A stretch of 64,000 nt of DNA from Streptomyces sp. NBC_01454 (GTDB lineage Bacteria; Actinomycetota; Actinomycetes; Streptomycetales; Streptomycetaceae). Positions 27,615 through 35,462 of the stretch are shown here, in pieces (the first letter of the stretch is position 1; each line of letters begins with the position of its first letter). Where the stretch lies: positions 8,246,001-8,310,000 of the forward strand of contig NZ_CP109460.1 in NCBI RefSeq assembly GCF_036227565.1. The letters are read 5' to 3'. The translations under genes were made by a program, and so were the position numbers. The notes below the pieces were generated by a model that saw only the letters and a list, made by a program, of their open reading frames with translations, did not search any database and was not told the DNA's origin.

Positions 27615-28826
27615 TCAGCGCACCGAGGACACGCGGTAGATCAGCAGGCCGCTGGCGAGGCTGATGACCCCGGCCAGTGCGAACAGGACCTGGTACCCGC
27701 CCGTCGCGCCGATGACCAGACTGGCCAGCAGCGGCCCCAGCGTCTGCGGTCCGAACAAGCCGATGTTCATGATGCCCAGGTCCCGGGCGCGGTTCTCGGC
27801 CGCCGGCAGCACCGCGGTGATGATCGCCTGGTCGACGGCCAGGTAGGCGCCGACGCCTAGGCCGAACAGCGACGTCGCCGCCAGCGCGGTGCCCACACCC
27901 GGCGCGATCGCGATGACCGCGCAGCCCAGCGCCTGGCCGGTCGCGCCCCAGGCCACGAACGCCCGGCGCCGGCCGAGCCGGTCGGACAGCATCCCGCAGG
28001 CGTAGACCGAGACCAGCGTCCACCCCAGGTAGACCAGGGTCAGCAGCAGAAGCTCCTGCTCGGGGTCGGCCACCCGCAGCTCGTCGGTGATGAAGTACAG
28101 CTGGTAGCTGGTGGCCAGCGCGTTGGCCAGATTCATCAGCACCCGGGTGCCGAAGGTCCAGGCGAACGCGGGGTTGTTCCGCACGCTGGCCACCAACTCG
28201 CGGAGGCCGCCACCACCGTCGGACCGGGTCGTGGCGGTGTCGCGGTGCTTGAGGACGAACGGCGCGGCCAGCACGAGCACGCCCGCCGCGAGCAGCAGGT
28301 AGCGCGGCAGGTCGCTGGGGATCGCGGTCAGGCAGAACAGGCCGAGCACCACGCCGATCGTCTGCGGTCCGAACATCGCGCTGGAGACGGTGCCGCGCTG
28401 GGCCTCGGGGACCTGGTCGGCGACCAGCGCGGTGAAACCGACGGTCGCCATGCAGAAGCCGATCGAACACGCCAGCCAGGACAGGCCGATCCCGGTCCAG
28501 TCGGATTGCAGGCCGGTGGCGACCAGGCCACAGGCGAACAGCGTCGCGCCGCCGGCGACCCAGAGCCGCCGGCGGCCGAACCGGGATCGCGTCCGGTCGC
28601 ACAGCGTGCCGAACAGCGGCAGCGTGACCAGGGCGACGACGCCGCACACGGCGTTGATGACGCCGAAGTCGGCTATCCGGCCGGCCGGGTCGATCCGGGC
28701 CAGCTGGTCGGGCAGCGCGAACTGCTGCGGCACCAGATAGGCCATCCACAGCCCGAGCCAGGCCAGGGAGTAGCGGCCGATCCAGGCCCGGGGCATGGAT
28801 CTGACAGGGGTGATCTCTTCAATCAT
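27615..28826 (-). CDS. MFS transporter (probable export of the product)
   Basis: 403 residues with twelve likely membrane segments and the cytoplasmic loop motif FGTLCDRTRSRFGRRR between segments 2 and 3, repeated as SDRLGRRRAF between 8 and 9. The RSRFGRRR form is that of the sugar/GPH-like (SLC45-related) branch of the MFS rather than the 14-segment drug exporters. ATG 28826 is preceded by GAGGAAAG. It sits directly upstream of the truncated MFS fragment and the NmrA-like gene and probably shares a transcript with them. Export of a phosphorylated lactone is a reasonable guess from position only. A sugar or cation symporter is equally possible from sequence. Confidence 0.8.
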   Translation of the reverse strand: MIEEITPVRSMPRAWIGRYSLAWLGLWMAYLVPQQFALPDQLARIDPAGRIADFGVINAVCGVVALVTLPLFGTLCDRTRSRFGRRRLWVAGGATLFACGLVATGLQSDWTGIGLSWLACSIGFCMATVGFTALVADQVPEAQRGTVSSAMFGPQTIGVVLGLFCLTAIPSDLPRYLLLAAGVLVLAAPFVLKHRDTATTRSDGGGGLRELVASVRNNPAFAWTFGTRVLMNLANALATSYQLYFITDELRVADPEQELLLLTLVYLGWTLVSVYACGMLSDRLGRRRAFVAWGATGQALGCAVIAIAPGVGTALAATSLFGLGVGAYLAVDQAIITAVLPAAENRARDLGIMNIGLFGPQTLGPLLASLVIGATGGYQVLFALAGVISLASGLLIYRVSSVR

Positions 28827-28849
28827 GACGGCTTTCCTCGGTCGATTCA

Positions 28850-29326
28850 TCAGGGCCGCAGCCCGACCAGCGCCCTGGCCACGCGCTCGCGGAGCCGCCA
28901 GGGCAGGGCCGCGCGCCACGCGATCCGCGTCCACGCGTCGACGCCCACCGGGTGGCGCAACCGGCCCGGCCGGCGGGCCGCCACCCGCGCCACGACCCGC
29001 GCAGCTCCCGCCGCAGCGTCTCGGCGCAGCCCTCGGCGCCGAACTGCGCGAGGCCGCCGTTGTTGACCAGGACGTCGACCGGCCGGCCTTCTCGACGCAC
29101 TCACGCACTCACGCACTCACGCACTCACGCACGCGCGCACCGAGTCGTCGCAGCGGATGTCCAGCGGCAGCACGGTGACCTCGGGCGCGGCCAGTTCCGG
29201 CGGCGGCCGGTTCGCGGCGTCGCCCATGGGGGTGGCGACGACGTGGAAACCCTTGCGCACCGGGGCGGGCACGGTGCGCAGGCCGATACCGCTGGAACAG
29301 CCGGTGACCACGGCTACCGGGGACAT
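28850..29326 (-). pseudogene. disrupted short-chain dehydrogenase/reductase
   Basis: The N-terminus from ATG 29326 is a clear SDR (MSPVAVVTGCSSGIG, then LPLDIRCDDSVRACV). The frame then enters an eight-base tandem repeat (29101-29132) and stops. In another frame after the repeat the SDR resumes with REGRPVDVLVNNGGLAQFG. The segment that should hold the catalytic Ser and YxxxK is missing. A typical SDR C-terminus (GVDAWTRIAWRAALPWRL, ending at 28850) appears in a third frame. A gene of about 800 bp is thus reduced to 477 bp with at least two frame changes and a central deletion. It is not expected to give an active enzyme. Confidence 0.75.
29101..29132. repeat. octanucleotide tandem repeat TCACGCAC x4
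   Basis: Four perfect copies of an 8-bp unit, with a degenerate copy just before (CGACGCAC) and after (GCGCGCAC). It lies inside the SDR pseudogene. Because 8 is not a multiple of 3, each added copy shifts the frame, and on the coding strand the array contains TGA in all three frames once it spans about three units. Confidence 0.9.
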
Positions 29327-29330
29327 GGCC

Positions 29331-29474
29331 TCAGAACCCACCCGGTTCCCGCTTGAGATCGGCCGGCGTGTCCACGAATCCGTCCCACTGCTCGTCGGGG
29401 ACGTGGTTCACCACCCGTGAAGAGCCGTGCCGGGACGCCTTCTTGCGGGATGTCCGGTGGTCTCTCCGGGGCAT
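29331..29474 (-). CDS. short frame upstream of the SDR pseudogene (47 codons, unrecognised)
   Basis: A small frame MPRRDHRTSRKKAS... that ends VPDEQWDGFVDTPADLK... with TGA at 29331-29333, four bases before the ATG of the SDR pseudogene, with GAGG overlapping the stop. The close coupling and the protein-like C-terminal half suggest the end of a former gene, perhaps of a regulator or enzyme paired with the SDR. The first 20 residues are basic and may not be native. I do not recognise the family. The stretch from here to the P450 stop (29475-29505) holds nothing I can identify. Confidence 0.3.
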   Translation of the reverse strand: MPRRDHRTSRKKASRHGSSRVVNHVPDEQWDGFVDTPADLKREPGGF

Positions 29475-29505
29475 ACCCCCGCACCCCGTGCTGCCTGCAA
29501 CTACC

Positions 29506-30717
29506 TCACCAGGTGACCGGAAGCGCTCGGACGCCCTGGACGTCGAACGTGTTGCGGAAGACCAACTCGTCGAAGGGGACCGCCAGCCGCAGATCGGGTA
29601 TACGGCGGAACAAGGTTCCGTACACCACTTCCAGCTCCATGCGCGCCAGTTGCTTCCCGATGCACGTGTGGATGCCGGCCCCGAAGCCCAAGTGCTGTTT
29701 GGCGTCTCGCCGGATGTCCAGGGTGTCGGGATCGGTGAAGATCTTCTCGTCCCGGTTCCCCGCACTGATCAGGCAGATGATGCCGTCACCGGCCTTGATG
29801 GTCTCGCCCGCAATCTCGATGTCCTCGGCCGCCACGCGCTTGGACGAGAACTCCGTGACGACCGTGTACCGCAGGAGTTCCTCCACCGCCGCCGGTACGA
29901 GGTCCGGCTCGTCGATCAGTGCCTTCGCCTGCTCGGGATGCTGCAGCAGCGCCAGAATCCCGTTGGTGATCATGCTCCTGGTGGTGTCGAGTGCCGCCGC
30001 GATCAGCGTGACCGACTGGGTGAGCACGGAGACTCGCGACAGCTCGCTCTTCTGGTAGTAACCGACCAGGTGGCTGATGATGTCGTCGCCCGGTTCGCTC
30101 TCCCGGTGCGTGATCAACTCATCTATGTACGCGAACAGTTCGTTGCGCGCCTCCATGGCGCCTTCCAGCCCGGAGTCCTCGTCGAAAAGCCGGGGAACCA
30201 GGCTGATGAGGCGCTGGTCGGCCGGGGGAACACCCAGCACCCATCCCAACGCGGTGGATGGAACCGGCATCGCCAATGCCGGCACCAGGTCCGCCGGCCG
30301 GGGACCCGCGAGGATGTCGTCGATGAGCTCGTTGACGAGGGCCTCCACGTCGCCACGCATGTTCTGAATCTTCTTGACGAGGAATCCCTGGCCCAGCATG
30401 CGCCGCATGGCGGTGTGCTCGGGCGGGTCCATCCGGCCCACCGGCTTCACGCCGCCGGTCAGCACGACGGTCCGCGCTTGCTCACTCAGCCAGGGATAAC
30501 CGGGCTGCGTGTTGTCGACACTGATGCGGGGGTCGGTGAAGATCGAGCGGATCTCGTCATACCCGGTGATCAGCCACACTTCCTTGCCGTCCCACAGCCG
30601 CGCTTTCGCGACCGGCCGGTCCGACCGCAAACGGGCGTATTCGGGGGGCGGGTCCAAGGGGCAGCCCTTCGCCTTGGGCATGGGGAAAGAGGGGAGTTCG
30701 GACGAGAGCTGCGACAT
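29506..30717 (-). CDS. cytochrome P450 monooxygenase (candidate C8 hydroxylase)
   Basis: 403 residues, normal for a bacterial class I P450. The heme loop LGFGAGIHTCIGKQLA has the Cys ligand at about residue 351. The ExxR of the K helix is in EELLRYT. The I helix reads AAALDTTR where AGxxTT is usual, keeping the Thr pair but with Ala for the Gly. ATG 30717 is preceded by AGGAGA. It lies 58 bp after the kinase gene and a ferredoxin gene lies just beyond, so electron supply is clustered. From memory, phoslactomycin biosynthesis needs a P450 for C8 (PlmT4) and one for C18 of the ring (PlmS2). The neighbouring kinase favours the C8 role here. Only one P450 is present in the window. Confidence 0.9.
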   Translation of the reverse strand: MSQLSSELPSFPMPKAKGCPLDPPPEYARLRSDRPVAKARLWDGKEVWLITGYDEIRSIFTDPRISVDNTQPGYPWLSEQARTVVLTGGVKPVGRMDPPEHTAMRRMLGQGFLVKKIQNMRGDVEALVNELIDDILAGPRPADLVPALAMPVPSTALGWVLGVPPADQRLISLVPRLFDEDSGLEGAMEARNELFAYIDELITHRESEPGDDIISHLVGYYQKSELSRVSVLTQSVTLIAAALDTTRSMITNGILALLQHPEQAKALIDEPDLVPAAVEELLRYTVVTEFSSKRVAAEDIEIAGETIKAGDGIICLISAGNRDEKIFTDPDTLDIRRDAKQHLGFGAGIHTCIGKQLARMELEVVYGTLFRRIPDLRLAVPFDELVFRNTFDVQGVRALPVTW

Positions 30718-30775
30718 GTGTGTTCAGTCTCCTAGCGTAGGAAATGAGGCGTTGTCGGTCCGGATACAGGGGTGC

Positions 30776-31723
30776 TCATGCGTACTGGCTCAGGAAGCGC
30801 TCGCCGTCCTGCTCGGCCGACGCGAGGTTCTTCCGTGCCCGGTCGAGGAGGTTCGCATTGCTGAGATCTCCGAGGTTCCCGATGTTGTTGCCCACCCACT
30901 CGCGTCTGGCGTAGATCCAGGCCTCCGCGGCCGCCCGGAACTTCAGGAGCGCTCCCATGAGAGGGAGTTCCGATGGGGGCACCGGAGACTTCGCCATGTA
31001 TCCCCGCAGCAGCGGGCCGACGTCCACGGACTTGTCCAGATAGCTGAGGGCAGTGGCGACATCGAAGAGGAAGGGGCCGTACATGACTTCGCCCCAGTCG
31101 AAGAGCCCCATCGAATCGGGCTTCACGCGGAACGTGTTCATGCTGGCGTCGGCATGGAGGAGACCCGCCGTGAGCTTGCCGAACACCGCCTCGTGCGCCT
31201 CGCGCATGGCCTGCTGGATCCATGGCTTGTCCTCGAGGAACGGAGCCTGAGCGAACATCATTCCGTCCAGCTCGTCCCACCTCAGGATGTCCGGCGGAGG
31301 AGGGGTGTTGACCAGTGCGGTATGGACGGCTCCCAGCGTCTCGCCGGCCCGGCGCATATGCACAGGATCATTCTCGTCGGCCCGCCCGCCGTCGAGGTGA
31401 CGCAGCAATGCCCAGCACCATTCACCGTGGTAGGCGGTGACCTCGCCCTTGACGGTCGGCAGTGGCCCGCCGGCAGGTATGCCGTGGTCCTCGACCACCA
31501 AGGCCACCTTGAGGCCGCTCGTGAATTTCGGCCCGTGGGCGGCGGGCACGCATTTGGCGACATACATGTCCGAGTCGGATCCGACCAGATACGTATAGGA
31601 GTGGAAGCCCAGGTCGATCGGATCGCGTTCCCATGGCAGCACCCGTAGATCGTTCCGTCCCCACAGGGAGAGCGGGATGTCGTCGGTGAGCGGCTCGGCT
31701 GGGAGAGAACTGTTGGCTGCCAA
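30776..31723 (-). CDS. APH/homoserine-kinase-like small-molecule phosphotransferase (candidate C9 kinase)
   Basis: About 315 residues of the aminoglycoside-phosphotransferase/choline-kinase fold. The catalytic loop is LLHADASMNTF (HxDxxxxN, about residue 190) and the metal-binding motif is LFDWGE (about 209). The N-terminal lobe has YVAKCV with the ATP Lys. The start is hard to place: the frame is open up to TTG 31969, but residues before LAANSSLP look non-native. TTG 31723 has GGAG 10 bases upstream, so I prefer it. A tandem AGGGG element at 31972 also argues that transcription starts inside the longer frame. In phoslactomycin-type clusters a homoserine-kinase-like protein (PlmT5) is the expected C9 O-phosphotransferase. 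Presence of this gene is the best evidence that the product is a phosphate ester. Confidence 0.85.
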   Translation of the reverse strand: MAANSSLPAEPLTDDIPLSLWGRNDLRVLPWERDPIDLGFHSYTYLVGSDSDMYVAKCVPAAHGPKFTSGLKVALVVEDHGIPAGGPLPTVKGEVTAYHGEWCWALLRHLDGGRADENDPVHMRRAGETLGAVHTALVNTPPPPDILRWDELDGMMFAQAPFLEDKPWIQQAMREAHEAVFGKLTAGLLHADASMNTFRVKPDSMGLFDWGEVMYGPFLFDVATALSYLDKSVDVGPLLRGYMAKSPVPPSELPLMGALLKFRAAAEAWIYARREWVGNNIGNLGDLSNANLLDRARKNLASAEQDGERFLSQYA

Positions 31724-31971
31724 TTTCTTTATGCTCCGTACTCGGTGAGTGAGTATGTCTGTCGGCGTCGGGCAGCCGGCCGGTCCCAAGGGAAACGTGG
31801 CTGCCGCTGGGCCGCTGTCGGCAAGGTGAAGCGGCGGCTTTTCGGAAACGGGACCTTGGGCTACGACGCGGGGGGTCAGGAATCCGCTCGCTGCCGTCCT
31901 CCGCCGCCCCGGCAGCGGTACGGTGCGGTCACGTTGACAAACGTGCCGGTCCGCCGCACTGTCGGACAACC

Positions 31972-31986
31972 CCCCTATGCCCCCTC
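31972..31986 (-). promoter_or_regulatory. tandem AGGGG element upstream of the kinase-P450 genes
   Basis: On the plus strand CCCCTA (31972-31977) is followed by CCCCTC (31981-31986). In gene orientation this reads GAGGGG, then CATAGGGG and TTG, closely matching the 42-bp repeats at 24.3 and 24.8 kb. It overlaps the 3' end of the ferredoxin gene. It suggests an internal promoter for kinase and P450, with an untranslated leader of about 250 bases if TTG 31723 is the start. Confidence 0.5.
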
Positions 31987-32226
31987 AATCGGTGACCGAT
32001 CACCCGCGCCGGGGGGCGTCTGCCGGTGCACCAGCCGGATCGCCGCCGCGGGACAGCCGGCCGCGGCCTCCCGCACCTTGCCGCGCAGTTCCGGGGCGGG
32101 GGAGTCGGTCAGCACAATGGCGACACCGTCCTTCTCCCGCTGATCGAACACCTCGGGGGCGGTCAGGACACACTGCCCCGAGGTGACGCACTTCGACTCG
32201 TCGAGGTGCACACGCGCAAACGCCAT
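31975..32226 (-). CDS. ferredoxin (P450 redox partner)
   Basis: 83 residues. Cys13 and Cys19 (CVTSGQC) and Cys58 followed by Pro (GCPAAAI) give the C-x5-C ... CP pattern of the single-cluster 3Fe-4S (or 4Fe-4S with a non-Cys ligand) ferredoxins that serve actinobacterial P450s. No second cluster motif is present. It lies 46 bp after ccr and shortly before the kinase and P450 genes. Role: one-electron carrier from a general ferredoxin reductase to the P450. No reductase gene is in the window. Confidence 0.92.
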   Translation of the reverse strand: MAFARVHLDESKCVTSGQCVLTAPEVFDQREKDGVAIVLTDSPAPELRGKVREAAAGCPAAAIRLVHRQTPPGAGDRSPIEGA

Positions 32227-32272
32227 CTCTGTCTCCTTCTCGTCATGCGTGGCGGCCGACCGGCGCCGAGCC

Positions 32273-33625
32273 TCAACTGCTGTGGCTGTGCCGGCGGAAG
32301 CGGTTGATACCCGCCAGGTGGCGCATTCGCAGCGCCTCGTCCTGGACGCCGAGCCCCTCCGCGGGCGCCAGGCACAGCACCCCGACCTTGCCGGCGTGCT
32401 GATTGCGGTGCACCGCCTGCGTGGCGATGCCGACGTCGGACAACGGGTACACCGTGGACAGGGTCGGATGGATCATCCCCCTGCCGATGAGACGGTTGGC
32501 CGCCCATGCCTCCCGGTAGTTGGCGAAGTGGCTGCCGACGATGCGCTTGAGCGACATCCACAGATAGCGGTTGTCGTACTCGTGCCGAAACCCGGACGTC
32601 GAGGCGCAGGTGACCACGGTGCCGCCGCGCCGCGCCACGTACACGCTGGCGCCGAAGGTCTCCCGGCCCGGGTGCTCGAAGACGATGTCCGAGTCCTCAC
32701 CCCCTGTCAGCTCCCGGATGTGGGAGCCCAGGCGCTTCCACTCCTTGGGGTCGGGCGTGGATTCGTCCTTCCAGAACCGGTACCCCTCCTTCGCCCGGTC
32801 GATCACGAGCTCGGCGCCCAGGGACCGGACGCGTTCGGCCTTCTGCTCTCCGGACACGACGCACACCGGAGTCGCGCCGCCGTTGAGAGCGAGCTGCGTG
32901 GCGTACGAGCCGAGGCCGCCCGCCGCGCCCCAGACGAGAACCACGTCGCCCTGCTTCATTTGCGCACCGTTGCGCGAGACGAGTTGCCGGTAGGCGGTGG
33001 AGTTGACCAGTCCGGAGGCAGCGGCCTCCTCCCACGTGAGGTGCTTCGGCATCGGCATGAGCTGGTTGGACTTGACAAGGGACAGCTCGGCGAGCCCGCC
33101 GAAGTTGGTCTCGAACCCCCAGATGCGCTGCTCCGGGTCGAGCATGGTGTCGTCGTGCCCGTCCGGGGACTGCAGGTCGACGGACAGGCAGTGCGCCACG
33201 ACCCGGTCGCCCGGCTTCCAGCGGTGCACGCCGGGTCCGGTACGCAGCACGATGCCCGCCAGGTCGGAACCCACCACGTGGTACGGCTGATCGTGTCGGT
33301 CCGCGCCGGGCTCGTGGGACCGCGCGTACCGCTGCAGGAAGCCGAAGGTCGGCATCGGCTCGAAGATGGAGGTCCACACGGTGTTGTAGTTGATGGAGCT
33401 GGCCATCACCGCGATGAGAGCCTCGCCCGGAGCGGGCTCGGGAGTCGGCACCTCGCGCACGCGGAGCGACTTCGTGGGTTCCTTGTCGGCGGTCGCCATA
33501 CCCTGGAACATCTCCGACTCGTCCCGCAGGACGACGGCACCGCGGTAGGACTGCGGAACCGGCAATGCGGCGAAATCCGCACCCACCGCATCTTCCGACA
33601 AGGCAGCGCTGACGATCTCCCGCAT
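32273..33625 (-). CDS. ccr: crotonyl-CoA carboxylase/reductase
   Basis: 450 residues, the usual length, starting MREIVSAALSEDAVG at ATG 33625 with GGAGGAACCTC directly before it. It is a zinc-independent MDR-family protein with VWGAAGGLGSYATQLA for NADPH binding, PYHVVGSDLAG, and the conserved C-terminal stretch of Streptomyces Ccr proteins (QAVHRNQHAGKVGVLCLAP, ending RHLAGINRFR). Reaction: crotonyl-CoA plus CO2 plus NADPH to ethylmalonyl-CoA. It sits between the 3-hydroxyacyl-CoA dehydrogenase and ferredoxin genes. Its product is the predicted extender for modules 4 and 6, whose ATs lack the malonyl fingerprint. Confidence 0.96.
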   Translation of the reverse strand: MREIVSAALSEDAVGADFAALPVPQSYRGAVVLRDESEMFQGMATADKEPTKSLRVREVPTPEPAPGEALIAVMASSINYNTVWTSIFEPMPTFGFLQRYARSHEPGADRHDQPYHVVGSDLAGIVLRTGPGVHRWKPGDRVVAHCLSVDLQSPDGHDDTMLDPEQRIWGFETNFGGLAELSLVKSNQLMPMPKHLTWEEAAASGLVNSTAYRQLVSRNGAQMKQGDVVLVWGAAGGLGSYATQLALNGGATPVCVVSGEQKAERVRSLGAELVIDRAKEGYRFWKDESTPDPKEWKRLGSHIRELTGGEDSDIVFEHPGRETFGASVYVARRGGTVVTCASTSGFRHEYDNRYLWMSLKRIVGSHFANYREAWAANRLIGRGMIHPTLSTVYPLSDVGIATQAVHRNQHAGKVGVLCLAPAEGLGVQDEALRMRHLAGINRFRRHSHSS

Positions 33626-33688
33626 GAGGTTCCTCCAAAAGTACGGTGTTTCACTGGTGTCGCTCACGGACGCGAAGTGCGAACCGGC

Positions 33689-35404
33689 TCAGAGCTCGTG
33701 CTTCCGCAGTCCCTTGCCCCGCTTGCGGCCCAGGTGGCCGGCCTCCACGAGCTGCTCAAGAGGGCGCGAGGGCAGGAGGCGTTGCTCCCGGAACGTGGTG
33801 TGCAGCGTGCGCAGGATGGCCACGGACACATCCAGACCGATCACGTCCAGCAGCTGGAGCGGGCCCATGGGATAGCCCTGCCCCAGGGTCATCACCGTGT
33901 CGATGTCCTCGGCGGTGACGATCCCCTCGTCGAGCAGCGCCACCGCACTGTTCAGATAGGGGAACAGCAGCGCGTTCACGATGAACCCGCTCCGGTCCAG
34001 ACACTCCACGGGACGCTTGCCGAGCGTGGTGGCGGTCGCGTGCGCCACGCCGAGTGTCTCGCGCGAGGTCAGCGCGGTCCGCACCACTTCCACGAGTTTC
34101 ATCACCGGTGCCGGATTGAAGAAGTGCATCCCGACCACGGCCTCGGGCCGACCGGTCGCCATGGCACATTCGATGACCGGCAGACTCGATGTGGACGTCG
34201 CCAGCACGGTCTGCGCCCCGCACCCGGCGTCGAGTTCCCGGAACACCGTCCGCTTGACGTCGATGTCCTCCACGACCGCCTCGACCACGAGATCGCAGTC
34301 GGCGACCGCCTCCAGGCCGGACACACCGGTCAGCGACTCCATCGACGAGGTGAGCCGCTCCGGTGTCAGCCTGCCCCGCTGCAGCGCCCGGTTCAGCGAG
34401 TTCTCCACGGCGGCGAGTGCCTCTTTGGCGCGGACCTCGCTGCGCGCCACGAGAGTCGTCGGGTACCCCGCCCGTGCGCAGGCCTCCGCGATGCCGGTGG
34501 CCATCGTCCCCGAACCCACTACACCGATACGCCGTACGGGGAGGGCCGTCGGCAGCCCGTCGCCCGTGTCCGCGCCGCCGTCGTCGTCCGGGGCGCCGTA
34601 GTCGTAGAAGCCACGCCCGGACTTCAGCCCGAGCAGGCCGGCGGCGACCATGTGCGTCAGGACGGGGGCGGGCAGGAACCGGCGGTCACCGGTGCGCTCG
34701 TACAGGGCGTCCAGCGTGTCACGCGCGACATCCAGGCCGATCGCGTCCAGGTGGGCCAGCGGCCCCCGCGGAAGCCCGCAGCCCAGCCTCATGGCGGTGT
34801 CGATGCCGTCGCGTGAGGCGTAGCGCTGTGCGTACATCGTCGCGGCGTCGTTGAGATAGGCCATCGTCAGGGCCCCGCCGACGAAGCCCGTGCGATCGGG
34901 CACCGGCACCGGGACCTGCCCGAGGTCGCGGATCAGCGCTTGGACGTCCGTGAGTACGGACCCGTCCGTCAGGGGCGTACCCACGACCTCCACGGCCCTC
35001 GCCCGGTCCATCGGCCCCTGGGGGAACAGGTGCAGCCCCACCGTGCGGTTCGGCCGCCCCGAGCCGAAGGCGAGGTCGGTCACCGCCAGTCCGGTGGTCG
35101 TCGTCGCGAACACCGTGCCCGGGTCGCACGTGTGGTGCGCGTGACGGAGCACCTCGCACTTGGTCTTCATCCGCTCGGGTACCGCTTCGATCACCAGGTC
35201 CGCCGACATGATGTCGGCCGAGCGCGTGGTGAGGTCAACCGTGCCTCGGCCGGTGTCGGTCAGCCGGGCACCGGCCAGGTCCAGAGCGGCGGCGTCGGTG
35301 TCGACGGCGATCACCCGGCGGCCGCTGCGGGCGACCATGCTCGCGAGCGCCGACCCGGTGGTCCCGAGACCTATCACCGCGATGGTGGAGAAGCGCTTAG
35401 CCAT
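33689..35404 (-). CDS. tandem 3-hydroxyacyl-CoA dehydrogenase (3-hydroxybutyryl-CoA dehydrogenase)
   Basis: About 571 residues made of two 3HCDH units. Each has an N-terminal Rossmann motif (IGLGTTGSALA about residue 10 and VGSGTMATGIA about 305) and a helical C-terminal domain. The second unit keeps the catalytic HFFNPAP (about 428). The first has HLFPQGP at that place (about 123), so it probably lost activity. ATG 35404 has GAAGGA 9 bases upstream; the frame is open to 35431 without a better signal. It lies between KAS III and ccr in one transcript. Inference: it reduces acetoacetyl-CoA to 3-hydroxybutyryl-CoA, on the way to crotonyl- and ethylmalonyl-CoA. No enoyl-CoA hydratase is present here; primary metabolism may supply it. 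Confidence 0.9.
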   Translation of the reverse strand: MAKRFSTIAVIGLGTTGSALASMVARSGRRVIAVDTDAAALDLAGARLTDTGRGTVDLTTRSADIMSADLVIEAVPERMKTKCEVLRHAHHTCDPGTVFATTTTGLAVTDLAFGSGRPNRTVGLHLFPQGPMDRARAVEVVGTPLTDGSVLTDVQALIRDLGQVPVPVPDRTGFVGGALTMAYLNDAATMYAQRYASRDGIDTAMRLGCGLPRGPLAHLDAIGLDVARDTLDALYERTGDRRFLPAPVLTHMVAAGLLGLKSGRGFYDYGAPDDDGGADTGDGLPTALPVRRIGVVGSGTMATGIAEACARAGYPTTLVARSEVRAKEALAAVENSLNRALQRGRLTPERLTSSMESLTGVSGLEAVADCDLVVEAVVEDIDVKRTVFRELDAGCGAQTVLATSTSSLPVIECAMATGRPEAVVGMHFFNPAPVMKLVEVVRTALTSRETLGVAHATATTLGKRPVECLDRSGFIVNALLFPYLNSAVALLDEGIVTAEDIDTVMTLGQGYPMGPLQLLDVIGLDVSVAILRTLHTTFREQRLLPSRPLEQLVEAGHLGRKRGKGLRKHEL

Positions 35405-35462
35405 GCCGTTGAGTCCTTCGCGTCGTTTCATGGGCGGCCGGTGTGGGGGAGTGCGGGTGTCC

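Noticed and set aside
29101..29132. Short regular repeats considered as a CRISPR array
   Set aside because: Units are 8 bp with no spacers; it is a simple tandem repeat.
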